Shown piece after piece: positions 21,329 through 31,294 of a DNA stretch of 64,000 bases; positions within the stretch are counted from its first letter, which is position 1; each line of letters opens with the position of its first letter. The DNA comes from Oscheius onirici (Eukaryota > Nematoda > Chromadorea > Rhabditida > Rhabditidae): NCBI GenBank assembly GCA_932521025.1, contig OW051469.1, positions 10,242,398-10,306,397 on the forward strand, read 5' to 3'. Position numbers and translations under genes: made by a program. The notes under the pieces were generated by a model that saw only the letters and a list, made by a program, of their open reading frames with translations, ran no database searches and was not told the origin of the DNA.

Positions 21329-23880
21329 CTAGAGCTCCGTCTTGGGTTCTTCTTCTCCCGTCCCGTTTTCTTCCGCCTTCTCTTCTTTCTTCTCGTCAGA
21401 CGATTTGAAATCTTCCGGCTTCGTCATTTTCACGGTCTTTATCTTTCTCATAAAGGTCTTCATGTGCTGGTCCAGTTTCTTGATCTACAGTAAATTTTTT
21501 AGGGGGAAAAGGAAAGAAGCCTACCTTTTCCTGGACTTCGCTCGTCGTAAAGGCCGGCGTTTCGTGAATCTTTTTGGCTGCCTGCTTTTCCTGGCACTCT
21601 TCCAACCACGTCGTCATCTTGTTCAGCTTCTTTTCGAGTGCCACGGTATCATTTTTGTGGAAAAGAGCCGTCTCTTCGTCGCCTCCTATCTTGACGAAGA
21701 TGGCAGAAGAATTGATCATGGACAGGAGATTTGTGATGGCTTCAGGGCGAGTCGTGGCCTCTGTTTGACGGAATTTGATCGGCCTGACGAGATCACCAAT
21801 CTTCTCGTGATTTTGCTTGAATTCTCCAGTTGCCGTCTCAGGAGTCGCGTCGTCTTCGAGCCAGGCACGGACGCGAGTCGCCTCATCGCGGAGCTTGCTC
21901 TGTTCTTCTTCGCTGGCAAAGGTCACAAACTCAGAATCCTCGAGAAGAAGAGAAGCATCGAAAGCGAATGCCTCCAGCTCATTCTCTGCGACAGCTCGTT
22001 CTCTGGCCAAGCGTTCCGTTTGCTCGAATGATTCTAGGCTGAATTTTTTTCTTTTCGAGCTAGGGAAGAAAAACTAACACAAGCTGGGCTTCTTTGACCT
22101 CCTCTTCGGAAAGAGCAACTTCTTTTCCGTCGTCCTGCACCGGGAAGTCTTGAACATTGAATGGCTTGACCTTGTAGCCTTTGCTCAAGCTAGCAGCTTG
22201 GAAAAGAGCTCCTAGCGCGGCAGCTTCGTCCGTGTTCAGGAATCGACCGATATCCTTGCTAAAAGTCTCTCTTTAAAGAAATAAAGCAAAAAGGATACCT
22301 TCCAAGAACTGCCTGCAACTGGGCTTGAATCTTCGGAACCCTGGTTCCGGCTCCCATCAAAACGAACTGGTCAACGTCGTCCATCTTCAGCTGCGCTTGT
22401 AAGAGAGCCTGATTGATCGGAACTTCAATTCTCTCGATCAGATCCACAAGAAAATTTTCCACTTCGTCTCGGGTGATCTAAAGACTATTTTACTAGGAAA
22501 TTTTGGGTTAATAACCTTGACTTTCATGTCCAGGTCCTCATGGACGCTCTCAACTTGAGCCGAATGCTCGACATTGGCACTGAGCACCTGTTTGACTCGT
22601 TCGGCTTCCTTGAACAGTTTGGCCATAGCTCTGTCGCTCGTCCTAATGTCCTTTTCCGTCCTGAACTGAAAATGTTTCGTTTACAGCGATAAAACGTACT
22701 TGTAATTCTGACGGAACTTCTCAACAAGGAGATTCTGAAGACGGAGCGTGATCTCAAGTCCACCGAGAGTACGATCATAGCCGACGCCGAGGACGGTCAT
22801 TTTCGGCTCGGTTCTATTGTTTTCCTTCACAAGCTGGTATTCGACGAGAGTGGCCGTCGTCTTGGCGGAGCCCATGTCGTAGATCATCAAACGCTGTGGC
22901 TCTTCTGTGATTTCCTTCTGACGGAAGACGCCGTAACTGAGAGCAGCGGCAGCTCCGTCGTTGATTAGCTGAAAACGGGTTTGTTAGGATTAACGCAACA
23001 TCTTCGATATAATTAGGGCTTTGTGTAACAATGATGAAAAATGATTGGTGGCAGCAGAAAAGACAGGTTAGACAGCGATCCGGTTGTGAGCACACGCAAG
23101 ACAGTTAGACAGCTAAGAAGTTGTGATCACACCCAAAACGGTTAGACAGCCAGACTGGTGAATCTTTTTGGGGAAACTTGGTAGGAACTTCGTGGCAGCA
23201 TTTTTGCGAGGAAGCAGCCAAATCCTAACCTGAAGAAGGTTGAGTCGAGCGATTTGAGCAGCCTTCTCGACGGCGAGCCTTTCGCTCTGCGTGAAGTAAG
23301 CAGGAACTGTGATCACAACATCCTTGACACTTGTTTCGGCATAAGCTTCGGTGAAATCTCTGGCATTTCCGAGGATCATGGCCAGGAGAGTCTCGATCGA
23401 ATACTTTTTCTCTCTAAAAATTGGTATTTTAGCACCAAGAAGAAATTGTACCCGAAGGGAACGACCACGCCCGAGTGATTTACATGCTTCTCGAGTTTGA
23501 GATGAGGGAATCGGTCCTGAAAGAGCCGGATGCTCTCATCGTCGATATTTTTGCCTAGAAGATCGAGCAGATTTCCGTAGATGGCCGATGGGAATCGTGT
23601 AATGACAGCCTGAGCCGCATCTCCGAAATAGCGATCCCTTCCACGGATTCCGACGAGATTTGGAGTCTTCCGCCGCGACTCCTTGTTCAGCACAATCTCC
23701 ATCGGGACGCCCGGCTTGACTAGTCCTACCTGAAGCAATTTTAGGATAGAAATAGTAGCAACATGCCTTGATAAACTGGGAGCCGAGATCTATGGACATT
23801 GCAGTTAGCAAAGATTCTACATAGCTCGTGGCGAATGCAGATATCAATACGGCTATGAGTGTAGAGCTCAGATGACCCAT
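21329..23880 (-). CDS. hyou-1: ER chaperone HYOU1/GRP170
   Basis: About ten exons encode a large Hsp70-family protein of roughly 800 residues. A signal peptide (MGHLSSTLIAVLISAFATS) leads to the nucleotide-binding domain starting MSIDLGSQFIKA, with KPGVPMEIVLNKESRRKTPN, the YGNLLDLLGKNIDD region, INDGAAAALSYG, YDMGSAKTTATLVEY and VGYDRTLGGLEITL. The substrate-binding and helical region follows (ESFEQTERLARERAVAENE onwards) and the end is KTEL, a KDEL-like ER retrieval signal. HYOU1 is a holdase and nucleotide exchange factor for BiP. It is shorter than human HYOU1, mainly in the acidic loop and C-terminal extension. A TTTCCAG acceptor lies 7 nt before the ATG. The divergent neighbour is the C18orf32-like gene, and the intergenic region may hold stress-response elements. 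Confidence 0.95.
23061..23158. repeat. 39-nt tandem repeat in a HYOU1 intron
   Basis: About two and a half imperfect copies of a 39-nt unit sharing GGTTAGACAGC and GTTGTGANCACAC start at 23061, 23100 and 23139. They lie within the intron before the INDGAAAALSYG exon. Confidence 0.6.
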
Positions 23881-24615
23881 TTGGCCTGGAAACAGGTGGT
23901 AAAGCGATTCAGCGAAGAAAATAAAGAATTCAGGGCATTTACAAAGCAAAAACAAATGTTCAGATATCCGACTTCCACGATGTTTCAGGACTATTTTTCC
24001 CGTCCCGTTCTACTCATTCATCCAGTCTTTCTTGGCATCATTCTTTCCAATCAACTTATTCCCCTGTTCGATGGTGGGAAACATTCGATTAGCCCTACTT
24101 ATGCGTATTTTGTCTCACACGCAATTCTGCGACGACGTGTTCTTCCATAATGAAACAGTTCCTGATCGGTCCGTCCTTTTCGATTTTTTTACTGCAGAAA
24201 CAAAAAAAAAGAAAAACATGAATGTTTGGAATGTCTTTTGCATAAATCGTAAAGCTTTCCTTTTCTTCACTTGAAAAAAAGCTGATTGTTGCCGGGGACA
24301 ACAGAATCAGATTGTCAGCTGCTTCTTCCGCAAAATATAGCCAAGCTGCATATGTTTACCGAGAACAGAACTAGTGTTTTTTTGTTCTACAAAAATCCGT
24401 CTCATGAATGATTTTCTGCCATTTTTGAAAAAGGAAAAACACCGAAGAACAAAATAACTGAAAAAGTTTTTTCCTGTCGTCGTTTTTCTAAAATCGTTTC
24501 GAGACCAAATTGCACCAGACAGTCCTTTAATAAAAAGCTTCCATAGAATTTCGTACGATTCTCTTCTTATTTTACTCTCATTTTAGTCAATTTCTTCATT
24601 TTTCATCTTTCAGAG
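23881..24615. other. Divergent intergenic region HYOU1 / C18orf32-like gene
   Basis: This 735-nt spacer separates two divergent genes whose products act in the ER membrane system. I saw no open frame or RNA gene worth reporting. A CGACGTGT near 24135 is close to, but not a match for, the XBP1-type TGACGTG element. Confidence 0.4.
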
Positions 24616-24934
24616 ATGGTCTGCGTGCCGTGTATCTTCCTGCCCGTCCTGTTGGCCATCTACCTCAAGTTTATCCAGCCATTTGTCCTCAGGTTAGTCT
24701 TATCCTTCATGCAAGCAAAATAACTTGTTCAGATTTTTGCCTGAACGCTGGGTAAACTTCCTAGACCCAATTCTCTACCCAACATGCCCAGCTAAACCGC
24801 CTCCTTCTGCCGAGAAACAGGAAAATTCGACAGAAGGTTTGTTTTGTCCGTTTCTTTCGCAATAGCGATCTTATCTTCCAGAAAGCTGCTGCGCTGGTGG
24901 CAGCGAGGAAAAGGAAAGCAAAAAGGATCTGTAA
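24616..24934 (+). CDS. UPF0729 / C18orf32-like small membrane protein
   Basis: Three exons encode 76 residues starting MVCVPCIFLPVLLAIYLKFI, which matches the MVCIPCIVIPVLLWIYKKF start of human C18orf32 (UPF0729). One N-terminal hydrophobic segment carries two cysteines, possible lipidation sites. After it come an RFLPERWVNF stretch, a proline-rich patch and a charged tail ending KESKKDL. The human protein is found at the ER and lipid droplets and has been linked to GPI-anchor biosynthesis; that is family knowledge. A TTTCAG acceptor ends two bases before the ATG, so the start is well fixed. Confidence 0.9.
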
Positions 24935-25003
24935 ATTACCTGTGATCATCTCTCAACGGTTGTTTTCATTTTTATACACATAAACTATTCCATTTCACTG
25001 TTT

Positions 25004-26551
25004 CTAAAGCTTGAAAGTCTCCACAGGTATCAATCGATGGCGATTCTTCACGTCCAGGATGGCTGTTTGAACTGAAGTAGAGAAAAGCCACGCTCGCTCA
25101 TTGCCATAGCGAATGTAGTAAAATCTGACCCCAAAATATTTGAATTTTGTTCAACTCTCACCCAGTTTTAGGAACTGTCCACTTCCAGCGATCAATCTGC
25201 TTCAGAGCTGCTCGTTCACAGCCCGGGTAGATTTCTTCCCATTCGTTTTCATTTTTCTGTATTTTAGAATACGAAAATGAGGAAAATAGGTCACCGTATC
25301 CTGCTCGGAACAGAAAATCCAATAAGTCAAGCTTTCGCTGTTTTGGAGCAGAAATTCTAGCTCCATGCCGACTGACCATTCAAATTTCTCGACTACTTGA
25401 CCACCAGCAGGGATTGTCACCGTACACATGGTGCAATAGACGTGCTCGGCTTCAGGGATTGGAGAGACAGGAAGCTGAAATGGATGTTTAATCTCAAAAA
25501 ACCTGTAGTCACCGCAATTTTGTCCAACTTTCCGCCATAATCACTGGGTAGACTGTCCAAAGAGATGTACTTTTTCAGAATATCCGTCGAGGAAGAAATT
25601 ATGATTTTTTCCTTGGAAAGATGGAGTTTTCACCACTAAACTTACTTTATAGTCGGCCGGAATGAAGGGCTGACAGGTTTGGTACAGAATGTTGACAAAG
25701 GTCGGAGCGTTGACTATCAAAATCTGCTGAATTAGCTGCGGATACTGCTCGAAAAGTGTGCCCCAGACAATTCTGTACGGGCCTACAATTGGTGAAAACT
25801 GAGTATCTCACTGGAAACTTTACCAGCAATGACTGAAAGAAGACTAGTGGAAAAGGAAAGTCCTTCCAGATCCATGATCAAAAGTCCACCGCTCTGTCTT
25901 TCACTCTTCAATTCCTGCTCGACTACCATTGTATGGAGCTCTTCCATCATTCGAAATTTGTTTCTCATGAACGGATTGAGCTGAATCGTTGGATTTTGGT
26001 AAGAAATGTTTTCTTCTAACAGAATCCCTCAATTTTCCGCTTTTTGATGTTCTACGAAGTTGTAGAGCAAATTAAAACTTTTGCAGAACATTACAAAATT
26101 CGAAGAATGCTTCTTCAGCTCGAAAAAGGGTAAAAGGGATGAAAAGTAAAGAATCGCGTCAGCTTGAAAATGTGGCACGTAATAAATACAAACCCTCGCA
26201 TTGTTGACGATTCCATTCACATCAAGTCTACCAGTATGTTCCAGAAGCACAACTTTGTTGTCATCGGTCCGATTCTGTCCGAGAATAGAAATCGGGGCGT
26301 AGGTGTTCATCTCAATGGATTCCTCGTCCTGTACCGGGGGCATCGGCATAATCTTTCGAATGTTCAAATGACGACGGAGGTTCTGAACTCAAAATAGGTA
26401 CAGTAATCTCGATAAATACAATCAGGGCATCGTCTTCACTTTGCCAGGCCACAATCCATCGGTGAACGTTGAAGGCATGCTGGCAGTAGGAATCTTCGAC
26501 TCCTAAATTGGATCGGACGCGATCTACGGCAGCCAGTGCACTGTCGTCCAT
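25004..26551 (-). CDS. SEC14-like phosphatidylinositol-transfer protein with GOLD domain
   Basis: Eight exons encode about 377 residues. The CRAL-TRIO N-terminal helical part (residues 1-60; VDRVRSNLGVEDSYCQHAF, NLRRHLNIRKIMPMP) precedes the lipid-binding domain: LLIMDLEGLSFSTSLLSVIA, IVNAPTFVNILYQTCQPFI and SLDSLPSDYGGKLD. A C-terminal GOLD beta-domain follows (VTIPAGGQVVEKFEWSVGM, TYWIFCSEQDT, GFYYIRYGNERAWLFS). This architecture matches the animal SEC14L2-6 group and the C. elegans CTG proteins, which bind hydrophobic ligands and act at the Golgi. Introns are mostly 34-37 nt; one of about 190 nt contains a copy of a dispersed GTTCTGCAAAAGTTTT-type motif. Confidence 0.92.
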
Positions 26552-27245
26552 TTCGGGGAGAGCGGGAACTGGCGCAGCTGACTGCCCTTACAGACTTTAT
26601 CAGGGTCCGCAGATCTACCGACGGGTTCCATTGGCCCGATCCAGAGATCTAGTTGCGCCTGTGAGGGACTGTGAAAAGCGAGACTCTGTACTTTGAACAG
26701 AAATTTCACTGACGACACCATATGGCCAGTATTTTGTCTGAAATCCTCTTCCCATTGCGTGTATGAGGCTCGTAGAGAAGCCGGACAATTATCCGAGACA
26801 GGTGCGGGGCTCCGAATCAGTCAGCCGCCTGGTACCTAATAAGAGCCCCGACCGCTTCCTGTGTCAATTAGCGCCAAAGATATGCAATCAGCACACGTAT
26901 TCAGGGGCTCATGTGAGCAGTTATACTCTGATCACTGTCCCTCTGTCTCTCCAAATCCCCTCACAATTACGAAATATTTCATGCGCTCTCTCCATGACTC
27001 ACTGATCCATCCCCGTTCCCTCTAGGCGCTGTTCCTTCCGTTTTCCTCTTCTCTTTCTCCCATTTTCCACGTTGCTGTCTTCTCGTTGGTCGTCGCACCT
27101 GCCATCCATCGATTGCCAGGTGCCCTCCCCCAAGGCAAATTATGCTCTCTGTGAGAGAGAGCTCTTTCCAGCCGACTGCCTGTCATGACGCCCTCGTTTC
27201 TTGACACCATAGCCTTTAAAAATCTATGCCTTTTCAGTGGGTAAG
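26552..27245. other. Divergent intergenic region, probable forkhead gene promoter
   Basis: This spacer separates the SEC14-GOLD gene (-) and the forkhead gene (+). It holds a CTCTGTCTCTC low-complexity run and no recognisable coding or RNA feature. A CCTTTTCAG acceptor at about 27229-27237 marks the likely trans-splice site of the forkhead mRNA. Confidence 0.4.
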
Positions 27246-28909
27246 ATGACCGAGCTCAACTCGAGTCTCTGCGGACTGAACTGGCTCTTGGCCAAGGGAG
27301 GCGAGACGTCCGAGAGACCTGCTCCAGTCCAGATCGTAGTGAAGCCGGTCAAGACCACTGCCGAAAAGCCTCCCTTTTCGTATGCTCAACTCATTCGAAT
27401 GGCTATTGAGAACAGTCCGGACAAGAGGTAAGTGAGGGTGGCTGGTCTTTTGACCATTGTTGCTAGGCCTTTTGTTGGCGTCAAAGAGCAGCACCGCAAA
27501 GAAAGGGAACATTTAAACATTCTAATTTTCCACAAAGGTCAAAACATCCAATCAGAATATTCAGTATAATCTTATGAGAATGGACATGATTTGATTTTAT
27601 CATCATGGTCTAATCAGGGTCATTGACTAGTCCGTGATTTTCCGACCAGAAGACTAACAAAGTTACGATGTTTTCTGATACTTTTCTCATTATAAACTAG
27701 CCACGTTACAGATGTACTCTGAGTGGAATCTACCAGTTCGTCTCGGACACTTTTCCCTTCTTTCGGGACAACAACAGTCTCAGTTGGAAGGTAAGCTAAT
27801 TCCCACGAATGAATTGAATTCTTCCAGAACTCTATCCGTCACAATCTGTCCCTAAACCGACAGTTCAAGCGTCTGGACAAGAAGGAAGGAGAGAAGGGCA
27901 GTTACTGGGTCATCGCAACCCCTGAGGACAAAAAACGCCGCTCTCTGGAAGGCAGTCCGACTCGGATCAATCCACTAGTTGAGAAGATGTACATGAAAAG
28001 TGAGACAAATTGTTCAGACGCAGAGATAAATTTCAGATCGCCTCCAGAAACGGGTAGAGTCGAGTCCAACTTCTTTGAAGAGTCCATTATTTACTGATGA
28101 TCGTTCAATTGATCCGGCTACCATTTCACTTTTTGATGCAGTGAGTTTAGAGCTAGTTTTACCGGAGTCTAAAACTTTCAGGGTGCTGTAAAACAGCAAG
28201 AGTTCGCATTGGAGCCGGAAGCTCTCCAAGACGACAATCTCAACGATTTGGTTCTGTTCGCTTCCCACGATCTTTCGGCCTCATTCAAGCAGGTCTACGA
28301 TCAGGTTTTTCATCACAAACAATCTACTGACAGGAACACCGAGGTTGGTTTGAGCATAGAGACGGAGAGAACAAACTTTTAGGAAATCGATTGGCTAAAA
28401 ATTGGGCTTGAAGCTGCCGGTGTTGACTACCGTAATGAGGACGAACTCAACCAGTTGGAAGTCGACCGTTTTTCTCGTAAGTTTTCCTGTTGAGAAATAC
28501 TCTAACCATTACAGACTTTTTACACACGCGCATTCCGCGAGCTCAAAAGCAACAACGAGGTAACGGAGCACAGTAGACCTTATAAAAGCACGCTAGATTT
28601 CTCTTCTTTTCTTTTCTAACCGTCTGTAGTTTCCTCTACTGAAAATAGTGGAAGACTGTAATATATAATCTTTTTCAGTACCACCGTCTGACATCGAAGA
28701 CTTCAGCTGTCCGCCGTCTCTAAAACGACGAGTAAGTTTTGAAAGAAAAGATTTTTTAAATCCTCATCAAAATTTCATAACCTTGTATCACGACGGCTAA
28801 TTCTTGATCTAAGGACGGAATCAGGAACACCCAAAACAGTGAGAAACAAATTTTTCAGTGCTCTCTCTCCTCGGAAGAAGACGAATTCGACTGGTCGACT
28901 ATCCTGTAA
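27246..28909 (+). CDS. Forkhead-box transcription factor
   Basis: About eight exons encode roughly 330 residues. The forkhead DNA-binding domain (about residues 40-130) reads KPPFSYAQLIRMAIENSPDK, LSGIYQFVSDTFPFFRDNNS, WKNSIRHNLSLNRQFKR and ends KGSYWVIATPEDKKRRS. The recognition helix WKNSIRHNLSLN is intact. The KKEGEKGSYW wing is closest in my memory to the FOXJ2/3 and FOXK groups; I do not assign a class. The long tail is acidic with a DELNQLEVDRF segment, a KRR patch and a terminal EEDEFDWSTIL, like a short acidic activation motif. A 260-nt intron splits the domain after ENSPDKR. Confidence 0.9.
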
Positions 28910-29052
28910 ACTCCCTCTCCTTATATCCTGTCAGTGTCATTTTCCTCATTTGTTTATGTATTTATTTTTCCTCTGTCTATTTTTCACGGAGCCCCATAGG
29001 ATCCGTAATCATCGTAGAGATTGGCTTGTGACCCTGAAAAGATAATCCTCGT

Positions 29053-29910
29053 CTAATTGTACATAATGCACCCACTTGCTGCTCTCAGTTGAGCCATCCA
29101 TTGTCTCAAAAAGGCAATAAAGTTCCAGACGTAGATGGCAGTGAGAGACAGGCAGATTATAGCCGCCGTGGTGAACCATCCTCCTGAAGCGAGTTCTCCT
29201 CCGCCAATGATCAGCCACATGCACATAAAGTAGAAAATTGAGAGCATCAACGAAATTCCGCATTCCTGGAAATTGGATTGACAGGGAAAGAAGGAATACT
29301 TACTGCGCTGGTGTATGTGATCATTTTGATTGGGAAGATTTGAGTGTCGAGCTCGAAAAGAAGCAGGGCGACTGCAGCGACATCGAGGAAAATGGCGAGA
29401 CCGATGGTTAGCCAGACGAGAGATGATGCTGAAATTTCACATATGTTAAAACGTCAAGATTTTGTGTTGCCAACTAAAAGGTTGCTTCCTTACCAATTTG
29501 AACTTATCTTCCCTCTAGAATTCCTTCAGTGGAACGCTTTCATGAACTTTTCACTTTTAACGTTAGGGTGTCGTATTAACCAGATGAGAGAAACTGGTGA
29601 AAAGGGACTGGAGTTTTAAAAGCAAAGCAACAATTTTTATTTTATTATTTTTAGCTAAATTAATTGCAGATAGAGTTTTTCAGAGTGCCAAGCTCGGGAT
29701 GCAGAGAGATTTCAAACCTTTTTTTGGATCTTCTTTATTCAACTTTTAGCTGTCTCAAATTATGCTCAGACTGCTTTTCCCGTAGCAATTCTCACCTGCT
29801 GGCAATGACGGAGAATTAAAAAGAGCGACGATGAGAAAAAGGTTCAAAATGATCGAGACAATCTTCAAGGTATGTGGAAGCTGAGCGAATCTGGACACAT
29901 AGAGAGGCAT
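29053..29910 (-). CDS. Four-pass membrane protein (MARVEL-like topology)
   Basis: Three exons encode about 150 residues starting MPLYVSRFAQLPHTLKIVS. Four hydrophobic segments are evident: IILNLFLIVALF, SSLVWLTIGLAIFLDVAAVA, SLMLSIFYFMCMWLIIGGG and AAIICLSLTAIYVWNFIAF. Termini are short and cytosolic by the positive-inside rule. The length and four-pass layout resemble MARVEL-domain proteins, but I see no diagnostic motif. It starts 101 nt downstream of another four-pass gene on the same strand, preceded by a GTGTTGCAG acceptor; this is classic operon spacing with SL2-type trans-splicing. Confidence 0.75.
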
Positions 29911-30010
29911 GTTGTTCTGCAACACACTGGGAGCAATCAATGGAAAGGAACAGAGATAAGATTGTGTGTGTGCTCACTTCAAAAATAAATCTTTATAAGG
30001 AAAGACGATA

Positions 30011-31294
30011 TCACACTTCGGAATGTTGAATACTCCCGCTACCGGCGAGATGAGTTGTTCTGAAGAGATCATGCGCATCAATTCTGGAGATCTCGCTGCT
30101 TCTCGAGCTTGGCACTCCGGCCGTAGCAAAGAAGGCAGCATTGTTGTAACTAATACTGTGATCGATTGACGGAGAGGGTACAGGAGGCAGGGGTGTAGCC
30201 GGACCTCTGGGATGGCTCACTCCGAAAGTCGTACTCTTCTTTTCTGAAGACGCTCCAGGCTTCTTCTTGTAAAGACGCTGTCGAGTGCTTGGCTTGAACT
30301 TTTCGACAAGTTGGGCAGCTCCTTCACTGATCGGAGTTCGCTTGGCTATCAGAAGTACACCGACGATCAGAGGAGTCATCTGAAGAACCAGAATGGACCA
30401 GAGGAGCCAGCCTGGCATGTAAGAGGACTTCAGTTGAGGGTCGCAACTGTTCTGGAAATGGGGATGGTCATTCTCTGTCTCTCTCTTACTCACCCTCGGA
30501 TTCTGTGTTCTTTTCGTATTCGAGTAGAGATTGTAATCAAAACTGCATCCCAATCGGCTCTCCATTTGTTGCAATCCTCCGGGATTGTGTGGAATGGCAT
30601 GGTTCAAGAGTCTCTCAACTTTCTCTCCCAATTCATCGAAGCCGTTCAAAGTGAAGGCAAAAACGTGAGAGATCAGGATTGTGTATACACAGCCAATGAC
30701 AAAGAATCCCTAAATATTTCATGAATAAAACTTATTTTGATTCTTACCCAGAAGACATACTTCATAAGTCCAGAGGAAACATCACTGGAAAAGTAGACGA
30801 CCAAGGCGACAGACAAGAAGACGTACACTCCCAGTTCACTGGCCAGAAAGCACCAGAGGATCGTTTTGTACTGAAAGATTGGATTTTGAAGGAAACAGAA
30901 ACAAAGACAGAATAATCAACTTACCGTTCTTTGAGTATTCAACGCTTCCAGTTCCTTCTCGCTCAACTGATACAGCCCCAATGCTGGATTATAATTGATC
31001 TTCGAAATGGATATCGTCTTGTCCAGATAGTCTACCAACTCTTCGAAAGCTGCTCTATCTCTCCACACATAAAGTCCAACCACCAAGAGTCCAACCTAAA
31101 GTTTGTCCTTGGAAACCACGGTTGCGGGAAGGCAATAACACTAATCGAAAAAAACTCACGAAAACTGCAACTGCAAGGGCAATGGCTGTGAAGGCAGCTA
31201 TACTGGCTCTCCATGTTTTGGGTCCTTCAAACGTTACCCTCGAGGGAAGACTGGCCGTCGTCCGCGGCGGCAAAGCCGGAGGAGGACGGTCCAT
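30011..31294 (-). CDS. Four-pass membrane protein with long cytosolic tail (tetraspan-like)
   Basis: Five exons encode about 390 residues. A proline-rich N-terminus (MDRPPPALPPRTTASL) precedes TM1 (ASIAAFTAIALAVAVF, continuing VGLLVVGLYVW). TM2 is TILWCFLASELGVYVFLSVA, TM3 GFFVIGCVYTILISHVFAF, and a loop with two cysteines (LGCSFDYNLY, NSCDPQL) leads to TM4 (WLLWSILVLQMTPLIVGVLL). A basic, Pro/Ser-rich tail follows, ending IQHSEV. The layout is tetraspanin-like, but the CCG motif is absent, so it is not a classical tetraspanin. A PPVP motif in the tail could bind SH3 or WW domains. Its 3' end is 101 nt from the next gene on this strand. Confidence 0.75.

Noticed and set aside
21342-22077. Long plus-strand frames opposite HYOU1
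   Set aside because: Shadows of the HYOU1 coding strand; the minus-strand frame matches the family.
24125-24142. CGACGTGT as an unfolded-protein-response element for HYOU1
   Set aside because: Differs from the XBP1-type TGACGTG consensus at the first base and no second site was found.
26508-26696. Plus-strand frame opposite the first SEC14-GOLD exon
   Set aside because: It is antisense to a well-supported exon and lacks any feature.
28303-28331. 29-nt GT..AG stretch in the forkhead gene as a tiny intron
   Set aside because: Reading straight through keeps the frame and reaches a better donor followed by a 39-nt intron.
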